A stretch of 64,000 nt of DNA, taken from contig NZ_JAFBCO010000001.1 of the NCBI RefSeq assembly GCF_016907775.1, positions 868,001-932,000 on the forward strand, in the 5' to 3' direction. This document shows, one piece after another, positions 7,506 through 16,339 of the stretch (the stretch's first letter is position 1; each line of letters starts with the position of its first letter). The notes under the pieces are model-generated. The model had not been told where the DNA came from and made no database searches. It saw nothing but the letters and a program-made list of their open reading frames with translations. This DNA comes from Pseudoglutamicibacter cumminsii (GTDB taxonomy: Bacteria; Actinomycetota; Actinomycetes; Actinomycetales; Micrococcaceae). The translations under genes were made by a program, and so were the position numbers.

Positions 7506-8882
7506 ATGTCACTCGATACTCGAAAAGTCGAGGTGAAAACCCTCCCGCCTCTTGATAGCTCGGATCCAGCTAACTGGACCTCGCGTAAACGAACTACTTA
7601 CGGCTGGTCAGTCGCTGTCATGTTGCTGATCCTGATGATGATCAGCTGGGCCGATAAGGCGATTCTTGGCATTGTCGCTATTCCCCTCATGAGGGACCTC
7701 GGCATCACGCCTGAACAGTTTGGTCTGTTGGGTAGCGGCGTGTTTTTGCTCTTCGGGGTAGCTCAATTTGTGGCTGCACCGATCGCAAACCGGATTCAGG
7801 CCAAGTGGATTCTGCTGTTCCTGTGCCTGGTCTGGTCCATCGCCCAGGTTCCGGTCATCCTGTTCGCTTCCCTGCCGGCACTGTGGCTCAGCCGCATCGT
7901 CCTCGGGGCCGGCGAAGGCCCTCTGGCGCCGATCACGATGCACGCTGTCTACAAGTGGTTCCCGGCCAAGCGATCCGCAACTCCGGCGGCTCTGGCTTCC
8001 GCTGGCGTGACGCTCGGCATCGTCGCATTCGCGCCAGTTATCGCATGGATTACCGCTACCTACGGCTGGAAGTCGGCCTTCGTTTTCGTTGCCTTGGTCG
8101 GTGTCGTCTGGGCGGTTCTCTGGCTCTTCATGGGCAAGGAAGGCCCATATACCTCGGTTGAAGCTGAGCACAAAATCGAAGGCACCAAGCCAGACGAGAC
8201 GACGGTCGCCGCCGACTCCAAGGTCAAGTACCTCAAGTCTTTCCTGACACCGAGTTGGCTGCTCGCGGTCCTCTGCTCGTTCCTCGGCTACTGGACCTTC
8301 ACGGTAGCGATGACGTGGTTGCCCGCCTTCTTTGAAACCGTGTACGGAATGTCCACGCAGAAGGCCGGCTCCATGATCGCGTTGCCAGCGATCTGGGGCA
8401 CGATCTGCACGGTTGGTTTGAGCTGGCTGACGCAGTTCCTTGGCAACCGCGGAATCGCTACACGATTCTCGCGCGGCTGGGTGCTGGGCCTCGCCGCTGC
8501 CTTCTCCGGGGCCATGGTGCTTGCGGGAACGTGGGCACACAACCCAACGCTTGCGCTGGTGTTCTTCACCTTCGGTTTCGGCACCGCACCTGCCCTGTTC
8601 GCTGTCACCTACCTCGTCGCCGCTGAGACGACGAGCATCGCTCAACGTGGAGCGGTACTGCAGATCACCAACGCGTTCCTGACCTCGGGCGGGCTGTTCG
8701 CACCTGCGATTGTGGGTCTGATTGTTGGTGCAGCGGCAACCCCTGCTTTGGGCTACGAACACTCATTCGTCCTGACAGGCACGATGATGGTAATCGCCGG
8801 CATCCTCGGCTGCATCGGCATCAACCAGCAGCGCGACCGCCGCAAGCTCGGCCTCGACGCGCCCGTAGCGGCCGCTCAGTAA
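7506..8882 (+). CDS. MFS transporter (ACS/aromatic acid:H+ symporter-like)
   Basis: The 458-residue protein has about 12 hydrophobic segments and begins with a hydrophilic leader of roughly 35 residues. MMISWADKAILGIVAIPLM near residue 40 and the acidic/Gly-rich VLGAGEGPLAPI near 132 fit the anion:cation symporter branch of the major facilitator superfamily, which imports organic and aromatic acids. It lies 133 bp downstream of the P450 on the same strand and has AGGAAAG before its ATG. In this setting it is a likely importer of the methoxybenzoate-type substrate (inference). Two hairpins follow it, at 8881 and 8983. Confidence 0.87.
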   Translation: MSLDTRKVEVKTLPPLDSSDPANWTSRKRTTYGWSVAVMLLILMMISWADKAILGIVAIPLMRDLGITPEQFGLLGSGVFLLFGVAQFVAAPIANRIQAKWILLFLCLVWSIAQVPVILFASLPALWLSRIVLGAGEGPLAPITMHAVYKWFPAKRSATPAALASAGVTLGIVAFAPVIAWITATYGWKSAFVFVALVGVVWAVLWLFMGKEGPYTSVEAEHKIEGTKPDETTVAADSKVKYLKSFLTPSWLLAVLCSFLGYWTFTVAMTWLPAFFETVYGMSTQKAGSMIALPAIWGTICTVGLSWLTQFLGNRGIATRFSRGWVLGLAAAFSGAMVLAGTWAHNPTLALVFFTFGFGTAPALFAVTYLVAAETTSIAQRGAVLQITNAFLTSGGLFAPAIVGLIVGAAATPALGYEHSFVLTGTMMVIAGILGCIGINQQRDRRKLGLDAPVAAAQ

Positions 8883-8898
8883 TCACTGCTCAGTGATT
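8881..8898 (+). terminator. Short inverted repeat at the MFS stop codon
   Basis: AATCACTG-CT-CAGTGATT overlaps the TAA stop of the MFS gene and is followed by two more CAGTGAT/AATCACC half repeats up to about 8921. It could be a weak terminator or an mRNA 3-prime stabilising hairpin. Confidence 0.35.
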
Positions 8899-8982
8899 GC
8901 TATTCAGTGATCGCTAATCACCAAGTCGTGCTGGGCTGAACCGGCGCTGCGCTAGGCACATCAACAGCGCGTCCCAGCCACA

Positions 8983-9023
8983 AAGCCGCCGTTGGCAACC
9001 ACCCTGGTCGTCAACGGCGGCTT
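8983..9023 (+). terminator. Strong hairpin terminator after the P450/MFS operon
   Basis: AAGCCGCCGTTG (8983-8994) pairs perfectly with CAACGGCGGCTT (9012-9023) around a 17-base loop and is followed by CCTTTTA on the plus strand. It separates the oxygenase/MFS genes from the aldo/keto reductase gene. No gene is visible in 8883-9150. Confidence 0.7.
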
Positions 9024-9150
9024 CCTTTTAATACTGACCTGCATTCTGGAGTGCAACCTGTTCTCATCCATTGGGACACCCTGTTAGAGACCGAGCCGCC
9101 ACCTTTATGATCGAGTGTGAACGGACGCACACACGAACGGAGGCCCTCGC

Positions 9151-9966
9151 ATGGAACTGACCACCGCCAACGGCACTAAGATCCCCGCACTCGCATTCGG
9201 CACGTGGCCACTCCAAGGTGCGGAAGCCACCGAGGCCGTCCGCCACGCCCTCGAACTCGGCTACCGCCACATCGACACCGCGGAAGCCTACGAAAACGAA
9301 GACGCCGTCGGCGCGGGCTTGCGCGCCAGCGGCCTCGACCGCAGCGACATCTTCCTCACCACCAAATTCCAGAAGAAATGGCACGGACGCACCGAAGTCC
9401 GGCAGGCACTCGAAGGCACCCTCTCACGGCTCGGCCTCGACACCATCGACCTCTACCTCGTCCACTGGCCCAACCCAGACCAAGACCGCTACGTTGAAGC
9501 GTGCCAAGGCCTCGAAGACCTCCGCGCGCAAGGCAAGATCCGCAACTGGGGTGTCTCCAACTTCAAGCCACACCACCTCCAGCGGGTCCTCGACGCCGGC
9601 CTGGCTCCACAAGTAAACCAGATCTCCGTCAACCCCTACGGCCCGCAAACCGAAATCCAGAAGTTCAACACCGAACACAACGTGCTGACTGCGGCCTACT
9701 CACCACTCGGCCGCGGCGGCGAGCTCCTCACCGACCCAACACTGACCCGCATCGGCGAAGAACACGGCAAGAGCCCCGCCCAGGTCGTGTTGCGCTGGCA
9801 CCTGCAGCAAGGCCGCATCGCAGTTCCACGCTCAGGCAACCCGGAGCGCCAAGCCGAAAACCTCGCCGCGCTCGACTTCGAACTCACCCCAGCCGAGCTG
9901 GACGCGATCGACGCCCTTAACCGCAACGACGCCCCACGCCTCGACGCCGACGAGTTCGGTCACTAG
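9151..9966 (+). CDS. Aldo/keto reductase
   Basis: The 271-residue protein is a complete aldo/keto reductase of the 2,5-diketogluconate-reductase type. The catalytic tetrad is visible: Asp in HIDTAEAY (near residue 44), Tyr in the same motif, Lys in TTKFQ (near 71) and His in LVHWP (near 104). The C-terminal NADPH-binding element is IAVPRSGNPER near 228. It reduces an aldehyde or ketone with NADPH. It has CGGAGG upstream and precedes the second IclR gene by 11 bases, so they are probably one transcript. Its substrate is unknown; scavenging of aromatic aldehydes is possible. Confidence 0.9.
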   Translation: MELTTANGTKIPALAFGTWPLQGAEATEAVRHALELGYRHIDTAEAYENEDAVGAGLRASGLDRSDIFLTTKFQKKWHGRTEVRQALEGTLSRLGLDTIDLYLVHWPNPDQDRYVEACQGLEDLRAQGKIRNWGVSNFKPHHLQRVLDAGLAPQVNQISVNPYGPQTEIQKFNTEHNVLTAAYSPLGRGGELLTDPTLTRIGEEHGKSPAQVVLRWHLQQGRIAVPRSGNPERQAENLAALDFELTPAELDAIDALNRNDAPRLDADEFGH

Positions 9967-9977
9967 GACGGCTCAGC

Positions 9978-10760
9978 ATGGCAAACTCCCCCTCCGGGGA
10001 TTCGATGCTGGAGAGGATCATCCGCATCCTCTCCGCTTTCGATGCGCACCGGCCTGTGCTCTCGGTGTCCGCTCTGGCGAACCGCGCTGACATCCCCCTG
10101 GCTACGTGCTACCGGCTCGTGAACCAGATGTGCGATGCCCAGTTGCTCCGCAAGGACGCGGACGGCAACATCGGGCCCGGCATGCGGCTGTGGGAGCTCG
10201 CCTCCCGCTCCTCCCCGGCGCGCGACCTCCGCGCCGCGGCCATGCCTTTCCTCGACGACGTCCAGGCAGTCTTCCGCCAGCACACCCAGCTTGCAGTCCT
10301 AGATGGCGATGAGGTGCTCGTCTTGGAACGGTTATCCTCCCGTAATTCGGTGGTCAACAAAGCCACGATCGCCGGTCGTATGCCGCTCCACCAGGTCTCC
10401 CTCGGGTTGTCCATGCTCGCCTTCCAGCCGCAAGCCGCCATCGACGCCTACCTGCGGCAACATCCCGAAGCCGCAGACATCTCTTATACGAACACCGGAA
10501 ACCTGCGCACCACGCTGGCCACCATCCGCCAACGCGGCTACGCACAACTGGACGGCATGGTCGACCACGACACCGCAGGCGCAGCCGTGCCCGTCTTCGC
10601 GGCACTCACCGGGCGTGACCGTAACAAGGTGATCGCCTCCATCGGCGTCGTGGTGCCCATCGACTTCGAACAACGCGGAGCCCTCGTCCCCGTGCTGCTG
10701 GCCGCAAGCCGCGGCCTGACCCGCGCCCTCTCGGCCCCGGAACCGGAAGAAGATCAGTAA
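9978..10760 (+). CDS. IclR-family regulator, probable regulator of pobA/pca genes
   Basis: The 260-residue protein has an N-terminal winged helix (LERIIRILSAFDA, then LATCYRLVNQMC near residue 48) and an IclR effector domain with PLHQVSLGLSML near 137 and DTAGAAVPVFAAL near 195. It lies directly upstream of pobA on the same strand, separated by a 137-bp region with inverted repeats and a plausible promoter. IclR members PobR, PcaR and PcaU control 4-hydroxybenzoate and protocatechuate genes in other bacteria, so that is the likely role. It is only distantly similar to the IclR protein at 2893. Confidence 0.88.
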   Translation: MANSPSGDSMLERIIRILSAFDAHRPVLSVSALANRADIPLATCYRLVNQMCDAQLLRKDADGNIGPGMRLWELASRSSPARDLRAAAMPFLDDVQAVFRQHTQLAVLDGDEVLVLERLSSRNSVVNKATIAGRMPLHQVSLGLSMLAFQPQAAIDAYLRQHPEAADISYTNTGNLRTTLATIRQRGYAQLDGMVDHDTAGAAVPVFAALTGRDRNKVIASIGVVVPIDFEQRGALVPVLLAASRGLTRALSAPEPEEDQ

Positions 10761-10772
10761 CCGCCGGCAACA

Positions 10773-10789
10773 ATTCTCATTCAATGAAA
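10773..10789. promoter_or_regulatory. Imperfect inverted repeat before pobA
   Basis: TTCTCAT-TCA-ATGAAAA is a seven-base inverted repeat with one mismatch, just after the IclR stop and upstream of the pobA promoter candidate. It is a possible IclR-family operator. Confidence 0.3.
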
Positions 10790-10808
10790 ACCGATGTTGA
10801 ACTCTGTG

Positions 10809-10838
10809 TTGACTAGATCACACTAGTAGGACTACAAG
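10809..10838 (+). promoter_or_regulatory. Candidate pobA promoter overlapped by an inverted repeat
   Basis: TTGACT (10809-10814) is a good -35 element and TACAAG (10833-10838) is an acceptable -10 element at 18-bp spacing. ACTAG-ATCACA-CTAGT (10812-10827) is an inverted repeat that overlaps the -35. A regulator bound there could control the pobA-pca operon. The promoter call is by eye only. Confidence 0.4.
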
Positions 10839-10897
10839 AACACACTGCTAGTCAGAACAGACTTTGCAGCCTTTTCTGATTCTCAGGAGCACACTTC

Positions 10898-12091
10898 GTG
10901 GCACCAACCATTGAAAAAACCCAAGTAGGTATCGTCGGCGGCGGCCCCGCCGGCCTCATGCTCTCCCACCTGCTCTCCCAGCAGGGCATCAAGAACATCG
11001 TGATCGAAAAACGCGATCACGAAACCATCGCGAACACCCACCGCGCTGGCATCCTCGAAACCGGTGCCGTGAAAATGCTGACCGAAACCGGCGTGGACTC
11101 CCGCGTGAAGACCCGCGGCTACGAACACGAAGGCATCGACCTTCGCTTCAACGGTGAATCCCACCGCATCAATTTCAAAGAACTCATCGACGCCACCGTG
11201 TGGCTGTACCCGCAGAACGACGTGTTCGTCGACCTCGCAGCAACCCGCGAACGCGATGGCGGCGACGTCCGCTTCTCATGCAACGTCACCGAAGTCTTGG
11301 ATCACCTCACCGACACCCCGAAGATCCGCTACACGGACAGCGAGGGCGGCGAACACGAGATCCACTGCGACATCCTCGTAGGCGCAGACGGCTCCCAGAG
11401 CACGTGCCGCCGCTCCATCCCGAAAGAGGAACGCAGCGAAAACTTCATTGAGTACCCGTTCGCTTGGTTCGGCATCCTCACCGAAGCCCCACCAAGCGCT
11501 CCGGAGCTGATCTACGCGAACTCCCCACACGGATTCGCCCTGATCTCGCAGCGCAACGAAGAAGTTCAGCGCATGTACTTCCAGTGCGACCCTGAAGAGA
11601 ACGTTGACGACTGGGATGAGGAACGCATCTGGGCCGAACTGCAGCGCCGCGTCGACGGCCCGGACGGCTTCCAGCTCAAGCGCGGCCCGATCTTCGAAAA
11701 AGTTGTGCTGAAGTTCCGCTCCTACGTAGGCGAACCGATGCGTTACGGCAACATGTTCCTTGCCGGCGACGCCGGGCACACCGTCCCACCGACCGGCGCT
11801 AAAGGCCTCAACTTGGCTTTCGCTGACGTACAGGTGCTGTTCGATGCGCTCAAGGCCCACTTCATCGACGGCAACTCCGAAGGCCTCGACGGCTACTCGG
11901 ATAAGGCGCTCAAGCGCGTGTGGAAGGCACAGAACTTCTCTTACTGGATGACCCAGATGCTGCACACCCGCAAGGACGCCACCCCATTCGAAACCAAGCG
12001 TGCCCTCGGCGAGCTGAACACCGTCGTCAGCTCCAAGTACGGGCAGTCCTACCTGGCTGAGTCCTACACCGGCTGGCCACACGAAAACTAA
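10898..12091 (+). CDS. pobA: 4-hydroxybenzoate 3-monooxygenase
   Basis: The 397-residue flavoprotein has the length and motifs of p-hydroxybenzoate hydroxylase: GGGPAGLMLSHLL near residue 10, RAGILE near 45, the DG motif ILVGADGSQS near 158, and LAGDAGHTVPPTGAKGLN near 287 for FAD and substrate binding. It converts 4-hydroxybenzoate, NADPH and O2 into protocatechuate. The start is GTG at 10898 with AGGAG well placed upstream. It is followed by pcaH, pcaG, pcaB and pcaL on the same strand, so its product passes straight into ring cleavage. It connects the upstream P450 to the beta-ketoadipate pathway. Confidence 0.96.
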   Translation: MAPTIEKTQVGIVGGGPAGLMLSHLLSQQGIKNIVIEKRDHETIANTHRAGILETGAVKMLTETGVDSRVKTRGYEHEGIDLRFNGESHRINFKELIDATVWLYPQNDVFVDLAATRERDGGDVRFSCNVTEVLDHLTDTPKIRYTDSEGGEHEIHCDILVGADGSQSTCRRSIPKEERSENFIEYPFAWFGILTEAPPSAPELIYANSPHGFALISQRNEEVQRMYFQCDPEENVDDWDEERIWAELQRRVDGPDGFQLKRGPIFEKVVLKFRSYVGEPMRYGNMFLAGDAGHTVPPTGAKGLNLAFADVQVLFDALKAHFIDGNSEGLDGYSDKALKRVWKAQNFSYWMTQMLHTRKDATPFETKRALGELNTVVSSKYGQSYLAESYTGWPHEN

Positions 12092-12175
12092 CCCGCGGGC
12101 GCCGAAGCCGACCACCCCGTCGGGCTCAGCCACTCAGCGCCACCGAAGCAGACCACAGACGACAAGGAGCAAATC

Positions 12176-12988
12176 ATGGCAGATGATAAGTTGCCTGTGC
12201 TTGACCCGCTGGCCTCCGGCGACTCGCAAGAGCAGATCAGCCAAGAGATGGCAGACATCCACGCAGAATACGAGGCCGCCAAGAAGGCGGACCCGAGCAA
12301 AGAAGAAACGCAGCCACGCGTGAACTTCCCGCCATACCGGTCCTCGCTGCTGCGCCACCCAACCAAGAGCATGCACCACGCCGACCCAGAAACCATCGAA
12401 CTGTGGTCCCCGGCCTTCGGCCACCGCGACGTGCACCCGCTCGAAGCCGACCTCACCATCCAAGGCAACGGCGAACCAATCGGCGAGCGCATCAAGATCC
12501 GCGGCAAGGTGCTCGACGGTGACGGCCGCCCGGTGCGTGGCCAGCTCATCGAAATCTGGCAGGCCAACGCCGCCGGCCGCTACGTGCACAAGCGCGACCA
12601 GCATCCGGCGCCGATCGACCCTAACTTCACCGGCATCGGCCGCGCCATCACCGGCCAGGACGGCTCCTACGAGTTCACGACCATCAAGCCGGCACCGTAC
12701 CCGTGGAAGAACCACCACAACGCGTGGCGCCCAGCGCACGTGCACTTCTCGCTGTTCGGTACGGACTTCACGCAACGCATGATCACCCAGATGTACTTCC
12801 CGGGCGATCCGCTGTTCTCGCTGGACCCGATCTACCAGGCGATCACTGACCAAAAGGCGCGCGACCGCCTCGTCGCTAACTACGACCACTCCGTGACCAG
12901 CCACGAATGGAACACCGGATACCAATGGGACATCATCCTTACCGGTTCCAACCGGACCTGGATGGAGGACGGAGAAGACCATGCCTAA
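12176..12988 (+). CDS. pcaH: Protocatechuate 3,4-dioxygenase, beta subunit
   Basis: The 270-residue protein carries the intradiol dioxygenase fold and the four non-heme iron ligands expected in the beta subunit: Tyr in AGRYVHK, Tyr in APYPWKN, and the two His residues in PAHVHFSL. It cleaves protocatechuate to 3-carboxy-cis,cis-muconate together with PcaG. The first 60 residues are hydrophilic and specific to actinobacterial forms. AAGGAG precedes the ATG. The last eight bases overlap the start of pcaG, which implies coupled translation of the two subunits. Confidence 0.96.
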   Translation: MADDKLPVLDPLASGDSQEQISQEMADIHAEYEAAKKADPSKEETQPRVNFPPYRSSLLRHPTKSMHHADPETIELWSPAFGHRDVHPLEADLTIQGNGEPIGERIKIRGKVLDGDGRPVRGQLIEIWQANAAGRYVHKRDQHPAPIDPNFTGIGRAITGQDGSYEFTTIKPAPYPWKNHHNAWRPAHVHFSLFGTDFTQRMITQMYFPGDPLFSLDPIYQAITDQKARDRLVANYDHSVTSHEWNTGYQWDIILTGSNRTWMEDGEDHA

Positions 12989-13583
12989 AGAGAAGCTTGT
13001 ACCTACCCCTGGCCAGACGATCGGCCCGTTCTTCGGTTACGCCCACCCGCACGAGCAGGTCCACTTACCGTGGTGGGACGGCCAGAACCTTGTTCCACCG
13101 GGCCACCCTGAGGCTGTCCGCCTGACGGGCACGGTGTACGACGGCGCGGGCGAGCCGATCCCGGACGCGATGCTGGAGATCTGGCAGGCCGATGAGAACG
13201 GCAACATCGTGCAGAACGACGGCTCGCTGGTGCGCGACGGCTTCACGTTCACCGGTTTTGGTCGCGGCATCGTCGATAACGTCGGCACCTACACGTTCTC
13301 GACCGTGAACCCTGGCCCTACCGAAGAAGGCAAGGCGGCGTTCATCGCGGTGGTCGTGTTCGCCCGCGGCCTGCTGAACAAGCTGCACACCCGCATCTAC
13401 CTCCCGGAGGATGAAGAAGCGCTCGCGAATGACCCGGTGTTGCAGTCCCTGGATGAGGATCGCCGCAAGACCCTCATCGCTACCCGCGGCGAGGACGGTT
13501 CCCTGCACTTCGACATCCACCTGCAGGGTGAAAAGGAAACGGTGTTCTTCCAGTTCCCAGGGATCGACTACCCTGACAACTAA
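12981..13583 (+). CDS. pcaG: Protocatechuate 3,4-dioxygenase, alpha subunit
   Basis: The 200-residue protein is the smaller, iron-free partner of PcaH. It has the shared intradiol dioxygenase core (PDAMLEIWQADENG near residue 60, FTGFGRG near 90) and lacks the full set of iron ligands, as expected for an alpha subunit. It starts inside the pcaH stop region (eight-base overlap), so equal subunit supply by coupled translation is likely. It is followed after a short gap by pcaB. Confidence 0.95.
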   Translation: MPKEKLVPTPGQTIGPFFGYAHPHEQVHLPWWDGQNLVPPGHPEAVRLTGTVYDGAGEPIPDAMLEIWQADENGNIVQNDGSLVRDGFTFTGFGRGIVDNVGTYTFSTVNPGPTEEGKAAFIAVVVFARGLLNKLHTRIYLPEDEEALANDPVLQSLDEDRRKTLIATRGEDGSLHFDIHLQGEKETVFFQFPGIDYPDN

Positions 13584-13601
13584 AAGCTAGGAGTGATGCG
13601 C

Positions 13602-15029
13602 GTGCCGAATGCTGACTACGGAGTCCTCAGCCCCGCGTGGGCTGGGAGCCAGACGGCCGCGCTCGCTAGCGATCACGCGTTCATCCAGGCACTGCTCGAT
13701 GTGGAGCGGGCTTGGTCTGTTGTGCTCGCCGATGCGGGTCTCATTCCGGGTGAGCATCTCGCCCCGATCAATGAGGCCGCTGATGCTGGCGCATATGATC
13801 TCGATGCGATTGCCGCCGCCGCTGTGGGCGGCGGCAATCCGCTGATCCCGTTACTGAACGCCTACCGCGCTAAGGTCGCGGAGAGTGACCCAGCCGCCGC
13901 ATCGAGCATCCACATTGGCGCGACGAGCCAAGACATCATGGACACCGCCATGATGCTGCTCATCCGGCGTGCGGGCGCACAGACCCTGGCCACGGTGAAG
14001 CAGGCCGTGGTCGCTTTGGAGAACCTGGCCCGCGAACACCGGGACACCCCGATGGTCGCGCGCTCGCTGACCCAGCATTCGCTTCCGGCGACGTTCGGTT
14101 GGCGGGTCAGCCACTGGCTCCAAGCCCTCGCGCAAGCCGGCCAGCATCTCCAAGAAACCCTCGCGCAGACCGCGCTGCAGTGGGGCGGCGCGGCCGGAAC
14201 GCGTGCCTCGCTCCAAGACTTCCTGACCCGCGCTGGACGCTCCGGCGGCGCTGACACCGCCAGCACCGTCACCGCTGACGAACTGATCGCCAACCTCGCG
14301 GACAAGCTGGGCCTCCAGAACCCGCCGCCGTGGCAAGCCAACCGCATCCCAGTCCTGGTGCAGGCGAACTCTTTCGCGCAACTCGCGGCGGCGTGCGGCA
14401 AGATCGCCAATGACGTCCTCATCAGTGCGCGTAGCGAAAACGGCGAACTCGGGGAGCCTCTCGCTGCAGGCCGCGGGGTCTCCTCCGCTATGCCGCACAA
14501 GCAAAACCCGGTGCTGTCCGTGCTCATCAAGAACGCCGCCCTGACTGCGCCGCAGCTGCTCGCGCAGGTGTACACGGGCGCCTCCGCCAACGTCGAGGAG
14601 CGTGCCGATGGCGGCTGGCACACCGAATGGGAGGCCCTGCGTGGGCTGGTCCGCACGAGTGGAGCGGCCGCCGAAAAGACCCACGAGCTGGTCTCCGGCT
14701 TGCGCGTGTTCCCTGACCGCATGGCCGAAAACCTTGCCCGCCACGGTGAGCTGCTGGCCACCGAACGCATGGTCGCGCATCTTGCGCCGCGGCTGGAAGA
14801 AACCGGGCATGCCGATGCAGGGCAAGGCAAGAAGCAGCTGCAGGGCCTGATCTCTCGCGCACTTTCAGAAGGCACCCCGCTCAAGCCGCTCTTGCTGGCG
14901 GAACTGCCGCGGGACGTCGTCACCGAAACAGATTTGAACGACTTGCTGGACCCCACCGCCTACACCGGGGACGCCACCAAGCTCGTTGACCACATCATCT
15001 CCACCTACACCGACTGGAGTCATTCATGA
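13602..15029 (+). CDS. pcaB: 3-carboxy-cis,cis-muconate cycloisomerase
   Basis: The protein belongs to the fumarase/aspartase superfamily, shown by the signature SSAMPHKQNPV near residue 302 and GATSQDIMDTA near 106. It converts 3-carboxymuconate to 4-carboxymuconolactone. I place the start at GTG 13602 (475 residues) because AGGAG at 13589-13593 lies eight bases upstream. In-frame GTG 13593 and ATG 13596 are possible but overlap or nearly touch the ribosome-binding site. The stop overlaps the pcaL start by four bases (ATGA). At about 475 residues it is slightly longer than proteobacterial PcaB. Confidence 0.93.
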   Translation: MPNADYGVLSPAWAGSQTAALASDHAFIQALLDVERAWSVVLADAGLIPGEHLAPINEAADAGAYDLDAIAAAAVGGGNPLIPLLNAYRAKVAESDPAAASSIHIGATSQDIMDTAMMLLIRRAGAQTLATVKQAVVALENLAREHRDTPMVARSLTQHSLPATFGWRVSHWLQALAQAGQHLQETLAQTALQWGGAAGTRASLQDFLTRAGRSGGADTASTVTADELIANLADKLGLQNPPPWQANRIPVLVQANSFAQLAAACGKIANDVLISARSENGELGEPLAAGRGVSSAMPHKQNPVLSVLIKNAALTAPQLLAQVYTGASANVEERADGGWHTEWEALRGLVRTSGAAAEKTHELVSGLRVFPDRMAENLARHGELLATERMVAHLAPRLEETGHADAGQGKKQLQGLISRALSEGTPLKPLLLAELPRDVVTETDLNDLLDPTAYTGDATKLVDHIISTYTDWSHS

Positions 15030-16276
15030 CCGCACCAAACATCGTTGCCGTTCAGCTCACTGAAGCGGATCAGACCAAGCCACTGCTGCTCGTCGGCCCC
15101 GGACTAGGTACGGGCGTTGAGGCGCTGTGGACGCTGTGCGCCAACGAGCTCGCGGCCGATTTCGAAGTGATCGGCTACGACCTTCCAGGCCACGGCCGCT
15201 CGCCAGCCTCGACGGAGGAGTTCACCCTCGAGGAGCTCGGTGATTCCGCGGCAGCGATCACCGCCGAACAGGCCGCCGCTGGCCGTCAGGTGTTCTTCGC
15301 CGGCGTTTCGGTTTCGGGTGCGGTTGCGCTCGAGCTCGCGCTCAAGCACGGGGACAAGTTCACCGCGGTGGCGCCGATCTGCTCGGCCGCTAAGCTCGGC
15401 ATCCCGGAGGCATGGAAGGAACGCGGCGAGCTGGTGGCGAAGGCCGGCACCCCGACGATGGTGACCGGTTCCGCTGAACGCTGGTTCGCGCCGGGCTTCA
15501 TCGAGAAGCACCCGGAACGCACCACCAACCTGCTGCACACCCTGCAGAACGCTGACCGCTTCGCTTACGCACACGTCTGCAACGGCCTCGCCGGCTACGA
15601 CGTGCGCGACCGCCTGGGTGAGATCACCATCCCTGTCGTGGCGATGGGCGGCGCGGCTGACCCGGTGTGCCCGCCGGAAGACATCGACTTCATCGCCAAG
15701 AACGTCCCGGACGGTGTTGGCATCATCATCGACGACGCGGCACACCAGGCGCCGCTCGAACAGCCAGAGGAGACCGCGTCAGCTTTGCGCGAGCACTTCC
15801 TCGGTGCCGGTCACGGTGGCGGCGCTACTCAGAGCGGCGCGGCGCCGAAGGATGGCGCGGTGCAGGATGGTTCCGCACAGAACGGTGCGGCGACGTTGCA
15901 GGAAGTTTTCGATAACGGCATGAAGGTGCGCCGCGAAGTGCTCTCGGATGCGCACGTGGACCGCGCGAACGCGAACAAGGACGAGTTCAGTGAGGACTTC
16001 CAGGACCTCATCAGCAAGTACGCGTGGGGCACTATTTGGACTCGCCCTGGACTGGATCGGCGTATGCGTTCGGCGGTGACGCTGACCGCGATGGTCGCTG
16101 GCGGGTATTGGGAAGAGCTCGCGATGCACGTCAAGGCCGCCCGCCGCAACGGCGTCACTGTGGAGGAGATCAAGGAGATCCTGTTGCAGACCGCGATCTA
16201 CTGCTCGGTACCTGCCGCCAACGTGGCGTTCAAGACCGCTAAGGAAGCCCTCGCCGAGTACGACGCCGAACAGTAA
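15026..16276 (+). CDS. pcaL: Fused 3-oxoadipate enol-lactonase / 4-carboxymuconolactone decarboxylase
   Basis: The 416-residue protein joins two pca enzymes, as is common in actinobacteria. Residues 1-255 are an alpha/beta hydrolase with nucleophile GVSVSG near 90, Asp in GGAADPVCP near 210, and His in DAAHQAP near 238 (PcaD activity). A Gly/Ala/Gln linker of about 30 residues follows. Residues 290-416 are a carboxymuconolactone decarboxylase domain with HVDRANANKDEFSEDFQD and AIYCSVPAAN (PcaC activity). Together they turn 4-carboxymuconolactone into 3-oxoadipate. It overlaps pcaB by four bases and is the last gene of the operon; pcaI, pcaJ and pcaF are absent here. Confidence 0.96.
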   Translation: MTAPNIVAVQLTEADQTKPLLLVGPGLGTGVEALWTLCANELAADFEVIGYDLPGHGRSPASTEEFTLEELGDSAAAITAEQAAAGRQVFFAGVSVSGAVALELALKHGDKFTAVAPICSAAKLGIPEAWKERGELVAKAGTPTMVTGSAERWFAPGFIEKHPERTTNLLHTLQNADRFAYAHVCNGLAGYDVRDRLGEITIPVVAMGGAADPVCPPEDIDFIAKNVPDGVGIIIDDAAHQAPLEQPEETASALREHFLGAGHGGGATQSGAAPKDGAVQDGSAQNGAATLQEVFDNGMKVRREVLSDAHVDRANANKDEFSEDFQDLISKYAWGTIWTRPGLDRRMRSAVTLTAMVAGGYWEELAMHVKAARRNGVTVEEIKEILLQTAIYCSVPAANVAFKTAKEALAEYDAEQ

Positions 16277-16290
16277 ACCACTCGATGCGA

Positions 16291-16322
16291 CGGCCGCGGG
16301 CAGGTAGATCAGCTCGCGGCCG
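16291..16322 (+). terminator. Hairpin after pcaL
   Basis: CGGCCGCG (16291-16298) pairs perfectly with CGCGGCCG (16315-16322) 14 bases after the pcaL stop. There is no T-run after it, so it may be an inefficient terminator, or serve either strand between the convergent pcaL and acetyltransferase genes. Confidence 0.45.
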
Positions 16323-16339
16323 CTTCAGGTGGGCCGTTC

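Noticed and set aside
16277-16339. Small gene between pcaL and the acetyltransferase gene
   Set aside because: The stretch is only 63 bp and is explained by a hairpin between convergent genes.
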